Part shown: positions 26,496-35,292 of the stretch, piece after piece
Layout of the letters: every line of letters begins with the position of its first letter
How positions within the stretch are numbered: position 1 is the stretch's first letter
From: Nonomuraea terrae
GTDB taxonomy: Bacteria > Actinomycetota > Actinomycetes > Streptosporangiales > Streptosporangiaceae
Direction of reading: 5' to 3'
Length of the DNA: 64,000 bases
NCBI RefSeq assembly: GCF_004348995.1
Contig: NZ_SMKQ01000001.1
Span: 62,001-126,000 of the forward strand
Notes under the pieces: model-generated
Database searches by the model: none
Told to the model about the DNA's origin: nothing
Seen by the model: the letters and a program-made list of their open reading frames with translations, nothing else
Program-made: the position numbers and the translations under genes

Positions 26496-28164
26496 GGCGG
26501 CGCAGGAACGTCATGGCGACGGCGGGCGGGTCCTGCGCCATCACGCTCACGTGGAAGGCGTGCGGCATGCCCTCGTACAGGTCGAGGGTCACCTCGACGC
26601 CGGCGGCCGCCGCGGCGGCGGCGAAACGGCGGGCGTCGTCCAGCAGCACCTCCGCGGTCCCGGCCACCAGCAGGAGCGGGGGCAGGCCGCGCAGGTCGCC
26701 CTGAAGCGGAGACTGCGGCGCCTGGTCGGCGGGGGCTCCGGCCAGGTACTGCGCGATGACGTGCTCGACGAACCGGCGGTTGACCACGTCCTGACCGTCG
26801 TCGGCGTCCAGGGACGGGCTCGACAGGGTCAGGTCGGTGAGCGGGGAGATCGCGACGGCCGCGCCGGGCAGGGGATCGCCCGCCTGCTTGAGCGCCAGCA
26901 GCGCCGACAGCACGAGGGTGCCGCCCGACGACTCGCCCGCCATGATGACGCGGCCGGCGGGAACGCCCTGGTCGAGCAGGCTCCGGTAGACGGCCACGAC
27001 GTCGTCGACGGCGGCGGGGTACGGGTGGGCGGGGGCCAGGCGCTGGTCCGTCTTGAAGACGGGACGGCCGGTGGCCTGGGACAGGCGGTAGGCCATGAGC
27101 GGCTCCAGCGCCGGCTGCGTGTGCTCGAAGCCGCCTCCGTGCACGTACAGCGTCACGCCGTCCTCGGCGGCCGAGCCGGTGACCCACTGTCCCGGTACAC
27201 CTCCGGTATGGGGGAGCCGGGGCGTCACGTCGGCGTCGAGCGGCGGCGCTTCGGCGGTCAGTGACCGCATCACGGCCATCACGGCCGCGCGGTCGTCGGG
27301 GGTGGCGGGGATGCGGGTGATGTTCGAGTGGTCCTCGTGCCGGGGCGGTAGCGCGTTCATCAAGGGGACGAGGTGCCGTTCTTCGTAGGCGAGATGGTTC
27401 TCGATCTCCGTGATGAGCCGGTCCACCTGGGTCAGCAGGCCGGCCGGGTCCGCTGAGAGCAGCTCTTGCAGGTCGTCGAGGAGGCCGGCCAGCACGGTGT
27501 GCTCGGCGTGCAGCCGGTCCAGGACGGCGTCGAGCTCGGGGTGGCGGTCACGCAGGTACGGGAACAGGTCGCCGCTTTCGACGGTGTGGTGGTGGTGCAG
27601 CCCGGCGCACAGGGTCAGGCAGTTGACGCGCAACTGCGCGCCGAGTCCCGGTCCCGAGGCGGCTACTTCGGCGCGCACCAGGGCCAGCTCCCGCCGGAAG
27701 GAGTCGTGGAGCGCCTTCAGCACCTCGCCCTCCGGCAAGTCGGGGAAGGAGCCGGAACGCGGAGTCAGCGCGACGACGGGCAGGACGCGGCCGGACTTGG
27801 CCTGATAGTCGGCCCAGCCGGGATCGGCTTCCACGGCGCGGGCGAAGAGCCGGTCGCGTTCCTCGCCTTCCAGGACGGTCGCCTCGGCCTCGATCGTGAA
27901 GACCCCGGTCTCCACCGTGACCTGAGGGTCGGCCCGCAGGTTGTGGTACCAGGCCGGGTGGTGCGGCGCACCGCCCGCCGAGGCGATGAGCAGCATGCGG
28001 CCGCCCTCGTCCGGTAGGTAGCCGAGCGGGACGGTGCGGCGGGCTCCCGAGCGGGCGCCGGTGGTGGTCAGGAGGAGCAGCCGGGCTCCCTCGAAAGGGC
28101 CGCCCACCCGTCCGCGGCCGGCGCGGAATTCCTCGATGATCTGCTGGTTGAAGTCGTGCGGCAT
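26464..28164 (-). CDS. Three-domain fusion: deazaflavin-type reductase + hemerythrin + alpha/beta esterase
   Basis: A single 566-residue frame joining three domains. Residues ~1-138 match the Ddn-like F420/FMN-binding nitroreductase-quinone reductase fold (RLLLLTTTGARSGARRTVPL, HHPAWYHNLRADPQVTVE). Residues ~145-275 are a hemerythrin-like four-helix domain with candidate di-iron ligands H153, H190-193, E196, H219/222, H257, E261/262 and H264. Residues ~300-566 are an HSL-type esterase: HGGG at 342-345, nucleophile S412 in GESSGG and His535 in GMPHAFH. The reductase-hemerythrin pair is known; the esterase appended in frame is unusual. The start at 28164 gives the family N-terminus, although its ribosome site is weak. 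Confidence 0.85.
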   Translation of the reverse strand: MPHDFNQQIIEEFRAGRGRVGGPFEGARLLLLTTTGARSGARRTVPLGYLPDEGGRMLLIASAGGAPHHPAWYHNLRADPQVTVETGVFTIEAEATVLEGEERDRLFARAVEADPGWADYQAKSGRVLPVVALTPRSGSFPDLPEGEVLKALHDSFRRELALVRAEVAASGPGLGAQLRVNCLTLCAGLHHHHTVESGDLFPYLRDRHPELDAVLDRLHAEHTVLAGLLDDLQELLSADPAGLLTQVDRLITEIENHLAYEERHLVPLMNALPPRHEDHSNITRIPATPDDRAAVMAVMRSLTAEAPPLDADVTPRLPHTGGVPGQWVTGSAAEDGVTLYVHGGGFEHTQPALEPLMAYRLSQATGRPVFKTDQRLAPAHPYPAAVDDVVAVYRSLLDQGVPAGRVIMAGESSGGTLVLSALLALKQAGDPLPGAAVAISPLTDLTLSSPSLDADDGQDVVNRRFVEHVIAQYLAGAPADQAPQSPLQGDLRGLPPLLLVAGTAEVLLDDARRFAAAAAAAGVEVTLDLYEGMPHAFHVSVMAQDPPAVAMTFLRRLSDWCPGGSH

Positions 28165-28390
28165 TCTCTGCTTTCTTGCCGAAAAAATGCGCCCGGTTTT
28201 CGGGCATGACGAATGGACCACGTCGCCGAAACAAGGGCCGGCGGTGGTGAAGGAATGACGGAAAAACGCGCGGCAACGGTCGGCGATTTCGCCGATCCCG
28301 TGGGAACGCGCGGGGAAAGGAGGCTTCAGGTCAGGAAGGCGGAGACACGGCGGACCTCGCGGCCGCCCGGCGCTCACGCAGCGGCCGGGT

Positions 28391-28464
28391 GCCTCACTCG
28401 CTTGTGGCCCATGGCCGACCCGGCAGTCACGCCATTTACGCTATCGCCGGTTCACGAGTGAGGC
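28391..28464. repeat. Inverted repeat in a 327-bp gap
   Basis: GCCTCACTCG (28391-28400) and CGAGTGAGGC (28455-28464) are perfect 10-bp arms 54 nt apart. The gap lies upstream of the fusion gene and downstream of the ABC operon. It could be a terminator-like structure for the latter or paired operator sites for the former. No gene is seen in 28165-28491. Confidence 0.4.
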
Positions 28465-28491
28465 AACTCCAGGAAATCGCGGAGAAGAAAA

Positions 28492-29244
28492 TCAGGTGCG
28501 GGTGTCACGGCGGTCGAGGATTGACACGGTCGCGGTCGTCAGGAGGACGGCGAGGGTCACCGCGGCGATCACGATGGAGGCGACGTCGCCCGCGGTGACG
28601 GGGCCGGTGTCGGCGAAAGTGCCGGTGCCGAGCTGGGTGGCCCGGCCGATGAGCGCGTACGGGAGCACGAAGACGGCGGCGTCCAGCTCGGCCAGGAGCA
28701 GCACCACGGACACGCCGGCGCCCGCGAAGGCCACGGCGATCGGCGCGGCGAACGATCGCATGATCATGGAGAGCCCCGACTGCAGGACGGCCACCGGCAC
28801 GCACGCCAGCACGATCAGGATGCTGATCAGGAAGTACTCGCCCGGCGGCATGCCAGGCAACCCGAAGACCAGGCTCCCGATGACGATGACGGCGACGAGC
28901 AGCACGACCTGCGTCGCCGCCGCCAGCACGGCCACGACGACGGCCTTGGCGGTCACGATCCGCCAGGACGGCGTCGGCCCGCTCATGAGCGCGTTCCAGT
29001 TCCCGCCCCGGTGCTCGGCCCGCCACACCAGGGAGGCGAGGATCCCGATCCCGATCGCGAGCGGGAAGAGGCCGTGGAAGACGACCGACCGCAGCCACAT
29101 CGTGTGCCAGCCGTCTTCGGGTCGCTCGCCTGAGGCGAGCGTGCCGGCCGCTCCGGAGAGCACCATGGCCACCGGCAACAGCACGACGACCGCCCAGCTC
29201 AGTGAACGCTTCACCTTGAGGAATTCGGCGCGAACAGCACCCAT
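28492..29244 (-). CDS. ABC-2 type permease (lantibiotic-immunity-like), subunit 2
   Basis: A 250-residue membrane protein with six hydrophobic segments and the motif RAEHRGGNWNALMSGPTPSW after TM2. This motif typifies the EpiE/MutE-like permeases of lantibiotic-immunity and related exporters. ATG 29244 follows the stop of the first permease by one base. It is the last gene of an operon with ATPase, permease, response regulator and kinase genes. Substrate: probably a peptide antibiotic or lipid-active compound (inference). Confidence 0.82.
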   Translation of the reverse strand: MGAVRAEFLKVKRSLSWAVVVLLPVAMVLSGAAGTLASGERPEDGWHTMWLRSVVFHGLFPLAIGIGILASLVWRAEHRGGNWNALMSGPTPSWRIVTAKAVVVAVLAAATQVVLLVAVIVIGSLVFGLPGMPPGEYFLISILIVLACVPVAVLQSGLSMIMRSFAAPIAVAFAGAGVSVVLLLAELDAAVFVLPYALIGRATQLGTGTFADTGPVTAGDVASIVIAAVTLAVLLTTATVSILDRRDTRT

Positions 29245-29245
29245 G

Positions 29246-29989
29246 TCAGATCTCCCGGCGGTCGAACGAACCGGTGACGAGCAGGAAGAGAGCGGCGCCG
29301 ACGACGCCGAGCCCCGCGACGCTCGCATACGACGGAGTGAGGGCCACCAGGTCACCGTCCCGATAGCCGGCGGCGGCCACCAGCGCGTAGTACCCCCAGG
29401 GGGACACGTGCGCGAGCCAGGGCGGCAGACCGGAGGCGAACACCGCGACCATGGATCCGAGCACCCCGATGCCCAGCCCGGCCAGCTGGTTGTCGATCCG
29501 GGCGGACAGCAGGACGTGCAGGGCGAGGACGACGAGGTTCGTCGCGAGGACCGAGGCGGTGTGGCCCAGCCACAGCCCGGCCGGAACTGCGGCGGTGACG
29601 CCCAGCAGGAGCCCGGCCCCGATGACGAGCACGCTCTGGAGCACCGTCGCGACGGTCACGACGGCGCCGACGGCGACGAGCTTGACCCGGCAGAGCCCGC
29701 CCGGCGTGATCCCGGAGGTCTGGGAGAGCAGCCAGCCGCCGCCCTCGTGCTCGATGTCGACCTGACGGCTGGCCAGCACCGCCAGCATGATCGGCGAGAC
29801 CATCGGCACCGCGAGCGACATGCCGCCCAGCAGCAGCTCCCAGGAGCGTGCGGCAGGATCCGCGAAGTCCGGGCTGGTGATCGCGCTGAACATCACCAGG
29901 CCGGTCACGGCGGCCACCATGACGATCGCCACCGGGGCGATCCGCAGGTGGCGCATCTTGGCGAACTCGTTCGCCACGACACGGTCCAT
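29246..29989 (-). CDS. ABC-2 type permease (lantibiotic-immunity-like), subunit 1
   Basis: A 247-residue membrane protein with six hydrophobic segments; the RQVDIEHEGGGWLLSQTSGI stretch is the counterpart of the EHRGG motif in the neighbouring permease. The ATG at 29989 overlaps the ATPase stop (TGATG). A GTG one codon earlier is also possible. The two permeases probably form a heterodimer with the ATPase encoded upstream. Confidence 0.82.
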   Translation of the reverse strand: MDRVVANEFAKMRHLRIAPVAIVMVAAVTGLVMFSAITSPDFADPAARSWELLLGGMSLAVPMVSPIMLAVLASRQVDIEHEGGGWLLSQTSGITPGGLCRVKLVAVGAVVTVATVLQSVLVIGAGLLLGVTAAVPAGLWLGHTASVLATNLVVLALHVLLSARIDNQLAGLGIGVLGSMVAVFASGLPPWLAHVSPWGYYALVAAAGYRDGDLVALTPSYASVAGLGVVGAALFLLVTGSFDRREI

Positions 29990-30894
29990 CACAGGCCCCC
30001 GCCCCCGGTGAGGTCCATGAACACGCCTTCGAGCGACTGCTCCTCGCGGCGCACCCCGTGGACGCCGATGCCGGCGCCGACGAGGCGCGCGACGACCTTA
30101 GCCGTAGCGTGGTCGTCGAGCCCGGACAGACGCACCGAACACCCGTCGAGGCGGCTCTGGAACTCGCCGGTGAGCAGCGCGTTCGCGTGCGTGGGGTGGG
30201 AGGCGTCGATGAGCATGTCCGGGGTGGAGGCGGCGAGAAGCTCGGCGCGGGTGCCCTGGAACAGCAGCCGCCCGTTGCTGAGGATGCCCAGCATGGTCGC
30301 GGTCTTGTCGATCTCCCCGAGCAGGTGGCTCGACACCATCACCGTCACCCCGCCCTCGGCCAGGCGCCGCAGGAGGTCACGGATCTCCTCGATGCCGGCC
30401 GGGTCGAGCCCGTTCGTCGGCTCGTCGAGGATCAGCAGCCGGGGCTCGCGCGCCAGCGCCATCGCGATCCCCAGCCGTTGCTTCATGCCCAGCGAGTAGT
30501 CGCGGACCTTCTTGTCGAGCTGGCCCTGCAGCCGCACCGTGCGCACCGCGCGGCCGACCTGGTCGTCATCGATGCCCAGGAGGCGTTGCACCAGGCGCAT
30601 GTTCTCCCCGCCGGTGAGGTGCCCGTATCCGGGCGGGGATTCGATGAGGGAGCCGATCCGCCCCAGCAGCTCCCGCCGCGTCGAGCGGTTCATCGGGCGC
30701 CCCATGACCTCGACCTGCCCGCTCGTGGGCCGGATCAGGGACAGGAGCATCTTCATGGTCGTGGACTTGCCCGATCCGTTCGGCCCGAGGAAGCCGTACA
30801 CGCACCCTTGCGGGATGCGCAGGTTCAGGTTCTCCACGACGGCACGTTTTCCGTACCGCTTGGTGAGTCGATCCGTGGACACGATGCAGGACAT
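29989..30894 (-). CDS. ABC transporter ATPase (bacitracin/lantibiotic-export type)
   Basis: A 301-residue ATPase: Walker A GPNGSGKST (~37-45), signature SLGMKQRLG, Walker B LLILDEPTNGLDPAG and the H-loop His in MVSSHLLGE. The C-terminal extension (ALLTGEFQSRLDGCSVRLSG) is usual for the drug-export DRA family. It heads the transport part of the operon, 93 bp after the response-regulator stop, which may hold a separate promoter. It works with the two permeases downstream. Confidence 0.9.
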   Translation of the reverse strand: MSCIVSTDRLTKRYGKRAVVENLNLRIPQGCVYGFLGPNGSGKSTTMKMLLSLIRPTSGQVEVMGRPMNRSTRRELLGRIGSLIESPPGYGHLTGGENMRLVQRLLGIDDDQVGRAVRTVRLQGQLDKKVRDYSLGMKQRLGIAMALAREPRLLILDEPTNGLDPAGIEEIRDLLRRLAEGGVTVMVSSHLLGEIDKTATMLGILSNGRLLFQGTRAELLAASTPDMLIDASHPTHANALLTGEFQSRLDGCSVRLSGLDDHATAKVVARLVGAGIGVHGVRREEQSLEGVFMDLTGGGGL

Positions 30895-30987
30895 GCGATC
30901 CACCGTCCCAACGTCGTCGGCGCGAATCGTCTCCCAGAAAGCGGATCTTTCACGTACGGCGTATGCCTCAAGGCATACTCCCCTCGG

Positions 30988-31638
30988 TCAGCGCCGGCCC
31001 GCCTGCACGAGGCCGCTCTCGTAGGCCAGGACGACCGCCTGCACCCGGTCACGCAGGTGGAGTTTGGTGAGGATCCTGCCCACATGCGTCTTCACCGTGC
31101 CCTCCGACACGCTCAGATCCTCGGCGATCTCCGCGTTCGACAAGCCACGGGCGACGAGACGCAGCACCTCCAGCTCCCGCGGGGTCAGCTCCTCGAACCG
31201 CCGCGGGTCCGGTTCAGGGGCGCCGGTGAAGTGGTCGAGAAGCCGGCGGGTGGTGCTCGGGGCGACGACCGCGTCGCCGAGGTGCACGTGCGTGATCGCC
31301 GAGACCAGGTCGTTCAGCGGTGCGTCCTTGAGCAGGAACCCGCTCGCACCCGCCCGGAGCGCGTCGTAGGCGTACTCGTCCAGATCGAACGTCGTCAGGA
31401 TCAGCACCCTCGGCCCGTCGGACGCGCGGATCGCCCGGGTCGCCCGCACGCCGCTCATCCGCGGCATCCGGACGTCCATGAGCACCACATCCGCCTCCAC
31501 CGTCCGGAGCAGTTCCAGTGCGGTGTCGCCGTCGTCGGCCTCGCCGACGACCTCGATCTCGGGACGGGACTCGAGGACCATCCGCAGTCCCATCCGGATC
31601 AGCTCCTGGTCGTCGACCAGCACGATGCGTATCGTCAT
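30988..31638 (-). CDS. NarL/LuxR-type response regulator
   Basis: A 216-residue response regulator. The receiver domain has the acidic pocket D9/D10 and phospho-acceptor D55 (VVLMDVRMP), with Thr83 (LTTFD) and Lys105. The C-terminal LuxR helix-turn-helix reads LTPRELEVLRLVARGLSNAE and continues SVSEGTVKTHVGR. It overlaps the kinase stop by 4 bp (ATGA), so the two are coupled. Its likely target is the ABC exporter immediately downstream. Confidence 0.93.
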   Translation of the reverse strand: MTIRIVLVDDQELIRMGLRMVLESRPEIEVVGEADDGDTALELLRTVEADVVLMDVRMPRMSGVRATRAIRASDGPRVLILTTFDLDEYAYDALRAGASGFLLKDAPLNDLVSAITHVHLGDAVVAPSTTRRLLDHFTGAPEPDPRRFEELTPRELEVLRLVARGLSNAEIAEDLSVSEGTVKTHVGRILTKLHLRDRVQAVVLAYESGLVQAGRR

Positions 31639-32798
31639 TCCGCCCCTCCAACCGGGAGCACCGCCACCACCTCGAACCCCTGATCGGCCCGTGAGCCGGT
31701 CCGCAGCGTGCCGCCGTAGGCGGCGACCCGCTCGCGCATCCCGACCAGCCCATGGCCGTCGGCGGCGGGGCCGTCGCGTACGCCCTGCCCGTCATCGGTG
31801 ATCCGCACCTCGATCTCTCCCTCCCGGTGGCGCAACGCGACATCGACCCGGCGCAGCCTCGGGCCGGCGTGTTTGCGGGCGTTCGTGAGGGCTTCCTGCA
31901 CGACCCGGTACACGACCAGATCGAGGCCCTCGGACAGATCCCCGGGCTCGCCCGACACCGTCATCCTGACGGGAAGCCCCGCCGCGCGCGACTCCTTCAC
32001 CAGGCGATCGAGCTGGGCGATGCCCGGCTGCGGCGCGTGCGATCCCGGTTCCCCGTCACGCAGCACGTCCAGCATCCGGCGCATCTCCGCCAGTGCGGTC
32101 CGGCCCGTGTCGCGCACGGTGAACATCGCCTGTTCGGCACGTTCCGGCTCACTGCGCACTTTCAGGGCCGCGCCTTCCGCCATCAGTACGACCACGCTCA
32201 GGCTGTGGGAGACGATGTCATGTATTTCCCGGGCGATCCGGGCCCGCTCCGCCGCGGCCGCGATCATCGCCTGGGCCTCACGCTCCCGTTCCAGCTGGAG
32301 CGCTCGCTCGCGCAGACTCGCCACGTAGTCACGACGGATCCGGACCGTCGTTCCCCACGTCCACGCCCAGACGGCCACAAGAACGAGCAGGCCCAGGTCG
32401 AAGACGGAGAGGTCGTACTCCTCCAGGCGCGGCGCCACCGTGACCAGCGACCAGAGCACCACCGCGCCGGCCGCCGGGAGCGAAGCCGTCCACGGGAACC
32501 GCACCGCGACGTTGTAGAGCGCGAACGCCAACATGATGTCCGCCGGGAGGATGCCCACGCCGAGCACGAGCTGCACGCAGGCCGTCAGCAGGATGACGCC
32601 GAACACCGCAAACGGATGCTTCCGTCGCAAGACGTACGGCGCGCACAACCCGGCGGAGACGGCGACCCCGATGGGCGACCCGTCCGGGACGTACGCCACC
32701 TGGATCGGCAGGTTGTAGCCGAACACCGCCAGCGCCACGACCAGATCGACGACCCACGGACGCTCCCGCAGCCACGACGCGTTCGCCCTTCGTCTCAT
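31635..32798 (-). CDS. Sensor histidine kinase (HisKA_3/DesK type)
   Basis: A 387-residue kinase with about five N-terminal membrane segments and no large extracellular loop. The phospho-acceptor motif is ARIAREIHDIVSHSLSVVVL, and the HATPase_c domain has ALTNARKHAG and the G boxes ITDDGQGV and GHGLVGMRERV. Such intramembrane-sensing kinases often detect cell-envelope-active antibiotics or membrane stress and control the exporter next door. ATG 32798 begins directly before the first membrane region; ATG 32837 is the alternative. Confidence 0.9.
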   Translation of the reverse strand: MRRRANASWLRERPWVVDLVVALAVFGYNLPIQVAYVPDGSPIGVAVSAGLCAPYVLRRKHPFAVFGVILLTACVQLVLGVGILPADIMLAFALYNVAVRFPWTASLPAAGAVVLWSLVTVAPRLEEYDLSVFDLGLLVLVAVWAWTWGTTVRIRRDYVASLRERALQLEREREAQAMIAAAAERARIAREIHDIVSHSLSVVVLMAEGAALKVRSEPERAEQAMFTVRDTGRTALAEMRRMLDVLRDGEPGSHAPQPGIAQLDRLVKESRAAGLPVRMTVSGEPGDLSEGLDLVVYRVVQEALTNARKHAGPRLRRVDVALRHREGEIEVRITDDGQGVRDGPAADGHGLVGMRERVAAYGGTLRTGSRADQGFEVVAVLPVGGAE

Positions 32799-32863
32799 CC
32801 GGCCCAAAATAACCGCCGCGACGCGCCACGTCTCCATGGCGATCACCGATCGTGCTGACCGCG

Positions 32864-33148
32864 TCAGGCGGGCACGACGCCGTCCCACTCGGCCAAGGGG
32901 GCGCAGTGCCAGGCGTCAGCGAGGCCGTGGGGATGCCATCCGCGGGCCCCGGACGGCGAGCCGTCGACGACGCTCGCCAGGACCGCGGCGAAGGAGCCCA
33001 GGGTGGTGATGAGGCCCGCCGGATCGCTCTCGGTCCGGACCCGCATGTCCATGGTGCTGAGCTCCCGATCGCCTGCGACGAGATCGGCGGAGTACCACAA
33101 CAGGCACTCGCTGATGTGGGCCACGGTCCGCGCGACCGTCCAGTCCAT
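32864..33148 (-). pseudogene. Truncated mycothiol-isomerase/DinB-like gene
   Basis: The 94 codons carry a recognisable core of the actinobacterial MDMPI/DinB-like family: MDWTVARTVAHISECLLWYS, DLVAGDRELSTMD and GWHPHGLADAWHCAP. Relatives normally have ~30 more residues at the N-terminus and continue with a second half after this point; here the frame stops at 32864. Upstream in the same frame no good start or homology continues. It looks like a truncated relic, but a short functional variant is possible. Confidence 0.5.
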
Positions 33149-33359
33149 GCCCGGAGTGGGGGTCGTGGCCCATTCCCGGTCCGAGGGCGAAGCACGGGAA
33201 TGCCCGCATTTCGCCCGCCGTCCGGAGCACCAGGTCGCCGTTCACGCCGGCATCCCCGCACGCGGTCTGTAGGGTTGAGGGATTCCAGTGGTGACTTGCC
33301 CAGCACGCGACATGCGGGCGCCAGGCGATTTCTCTCGCACCGCGGATCGGACACCCGGT

Positions 33360-33707
33360 ATGACCGTTCTCACGGTAAACCTGGTTCATCACCCCGCCCA
33401 CGGCGTGCTGACGCTCCGCGGCGACCTCGACTTCTCCTCCTCCGAGCTGGTCCCACCGCTGATCGACGCGGTGATCAAGGCCGGTCTGCGACACCTCGTG
33501 GTCGACACCGCGGACCTGACGTTCTGCGACTCTCGCGGGCTGCGGGCGCTCATCCACGCCGAACGGACCCTCGCCGCCCTGGGCGGCGGCATGGAACTGG
33601 TCAACCTGCACGGCAGGCTGCTCCGCATCCTGGCCATCACCGGTCTGGCGGGCGTCTTCACCATCACACCCGACCCCGGTGGCACTGGTCAGACAGTGCG
33701 GAAGTAG
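33360..33707 (+). CDS. STAS-domain anti-sigma factor antagonist
   Basis: A 115-residue SpoIIAA/RsbV-like protein. The STAS fold is clear (TVLTVNLVHHPAHGVLTLRG) and the phosphorylatable serine lies in the conserved LTFCDSRGLRALIHAER. Such proteins sequester an anti-sigma kinase in partner switching; no cognate kinase or sigma gene is adjacent. I chose ATG 33360 because the STAS domain begins there; GTG 33288 would add 24 unrelated residues. Its end overlaps the convergent epimerase gene by 19 bp. Confidence 0.85.
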   Translation: MTVLTVNLVHHPAHGVLTLRGDLDFSSSELVPPLIDAVIKAGLRHLVVDTADLTFCDSRGLRALIHAERTLAALGGGMELVNLHGRLLRILAITGLAGVFTITPDPGGTGQTVRK

Positions 33708-34612
33708 TGGCCCTTGCCCAGGTCGTCGATGAGGCCGGGGCGCGTGGGCTGCCAGCCCAGCAGCTCGCGCGTCAGCGCGCTGGAGGCCGGGCCGTCGGTC
33801 GCCAGGAAGCCGGCCAGCCACCCGAAGTGCGCGCCCGCGTCTTCCTGGGGGACGGAGACCACCGGCAGGTCCAGATGGCGGCCGATCACCTCGGCGACGG
33901 CACGGATCGGCACGCCCTCGTCGGTCACCGCGTGCAGCACCGATCCGGCCGGGGCCTGCTCCAGCGCCAGACGGAACAGGTGTGCGGCATCGCGCTGGTG
34001 CACGCCGGGCCAGCGGGCGGACCCGTCGCCGAGGTAGCCGGAGACGCCCTTGTCGCGGGCGATGCCGACCAGGGCCGCCACGAACCCGATGTCTCCTTCG
34101 CCGTACACCGTGGGGGACAGCCGTACGACGGATGAGCGGATGCCGCGGGAGGCGAAGGCGAGCGTCGCCTGCGCGGTGGCCTGCCGGGTCTGCGGGCCGC
34201 CGGCAGGCGCGTCCGAGGCGGGATCGCGACCGTCCCGTTCGGTCGCCACCCGCCCCGGGACGAGCCCGAGCAGCCCGGAGGCGAGGACGAACGGCCGATC
34301 GGAGCCCGCGAGCGCCTCGCCGAACGCCTCGACGGCCCGGCGGTCAGCGTCGGCGGCGGCCTGGAAGCCCCCGGAGAAGGCGATGTCGTGCTTGAAGGCG
34401 AGGTGGATCACGCCGTCCGACGCGGCAGCCGCACGCCGCAGGACGTCGAGATCGTCCAGGGTGCCACGCCGGACCTGTGCCCCGGCCGCGGTGAGAGCGG
34501 CGGCGGAGGCGTCCGAGCGTGCCAGCCCGGTGACCTGGTGACCGGCGCCGATGAGCTCGGGAACGACGGCGGAGCCGATCCAGCCGGACGCGCCGGTGAC
34601 GAATACGCGCAT
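33689..34612 (-). CDS. NAD(P)-dependent epimerase/SDR-like protein
   Basis: A 307-residue extended SDR-like protein with an N-terminal GxxGxxG (VFVTGASGWIGSAV). The usual YxxxK catalytic motif is not obvious, as in atypical SDRs of the NmrA/YwnB-like kind. GGGAG precedes ATG 34612. It is divergent from a TetR gene, with two tandem operator-like sites between them, and is probably repressed by that TetR. It is clearly similar to the protein encoded at 49778-50707, so the two are likely paralogues. Confidence 0.83.
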   Translation of the reverse strand: MRVFVTGASGWIGSAVVPELIGAGHQVTGLARSDASAAALTAAGAQVRRGTLDDLDVLRRAAAASDGVIHLAFKHDIAFSGGFQAAADADRRAVEAFGEALAGSDRPFVLASGLLGLVPGRVATERDGRDPASDAPAGGPQTRQATAQATLAFASRGIRSSVVRLSPTVYGEGDIGFVAALVGIARDKGVSGYLGDGSARWPGVHQRDAAHLFRLALEQAPAGSVLHAVTDEGVPIRAVAEVIGRHLDLPVVSVPQEDAGAHFGWLAGFLATDGPASSALTRELLGWQPTRPGLIDDLGKGHYFRTV

Positions 34613-34627
34613 GAGAAACACTCCCAA

Positions 34628-34678
34628 TGATGTCAGTGACTGTCATCAGGCTAGCACTTGATGTCAGTGGCTGTCATC
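34628..34678. promoter_or_regulatory. Tandem TetR-type operators
   Basis: TGATGTCAGTGACTGTCATC (34628-34647) recurs with one change at 34659-34678, start-to-start 31 bp. Each copy holds a dyad of the type ATG-t-CAGT-g-ACTG-t-CAT. They fill the divergent promoter between the epimerase and tetR genes. Confidence 0.75.
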
Positions 34679-34686
34679 GGGATACG

Positions 34687-35262
34687 ATGCAGGGCATGGG
34701 TCGATGGGAGCCGAACGCGCGTGGCCGGCTGGAGCAGGCGGCGCTGGAGCTCTATCTCGAGCGCGGGTTCGAGCAGACCACGGTGGCGGAGATCGCCAAG
34801 CGGGCGGGGCTGACCGAGCGCACGTTCTTCCGGCACTTCGCCGACAAGCGCGAGGTCCTGTTCTGGGGCTCGGGCACGCTGCAGGAGCACCTCGTGAACG
34901 CCGTCGCGGACGCGCCCGAGTCGGCGGCGCCGATGGACGCGACAGCGGCGGCGATCGAGTCCGTCGGCGCCCTGTTCCAGGAGCGCGGCGAAAACGCCCG
35001 GCGGCGCCAGGCCGTCATCGCGGCGAACGCGGAGCTGCGGGAACGCGAGCTGGTCAAGCTCGCGACGCTCTCCGCGGCGCTCGCCGAGGCGCTGCGGCGG
35101 CGCGGCGTCGCGGAGCCGGCCGCGAGCCTGGCCGCCGAGGCCGGGATCGCCGTCTTCAAGATCGCGTTCGGACGCTGGATCAGCGAAACCGGCGGGGCAG
35201 ACCTGTCGAGCATCATCCGCGAGTCGCTCGACGAGCTGAAAGCCGTCACCGCGGGCAGGTGA
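34687..35262 (+). CDS. TetR-family regulator
   Basis: A 191-residue TetR protein with HTH LERGFEQTTVAEIAKRAGLT then ERTFFRHFADKREV. ATG 34687 or 34696 may be the start; neither has a good ribosome site, and GATACG at 34681-34686 just upstream suggests a very short or absent leader. It probably binds the tandem sites at 34628-34678 and controls itself and the divergent epimerase-like gene. Confidence 0.87.
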   Translation: MQGMGRWEPNARGRLEQAALELYLERGFEQTTVAEIAKRAGLTERTFFRHFADKREVLFWGSGTLQEHLVNAVADAPESAAPMDATAAAIESVGALFQERGENARRRQAVIAANAELRERELVKLATLSAALAEALRRRGVAEPAASLAAEAGIAVFKIAFGRWISETGGADLSSIIRESLDELKAVTAGR

Positions 35263-35292
35263 AGAGGGCGGCGACGGCGGACCCGGATCGAT

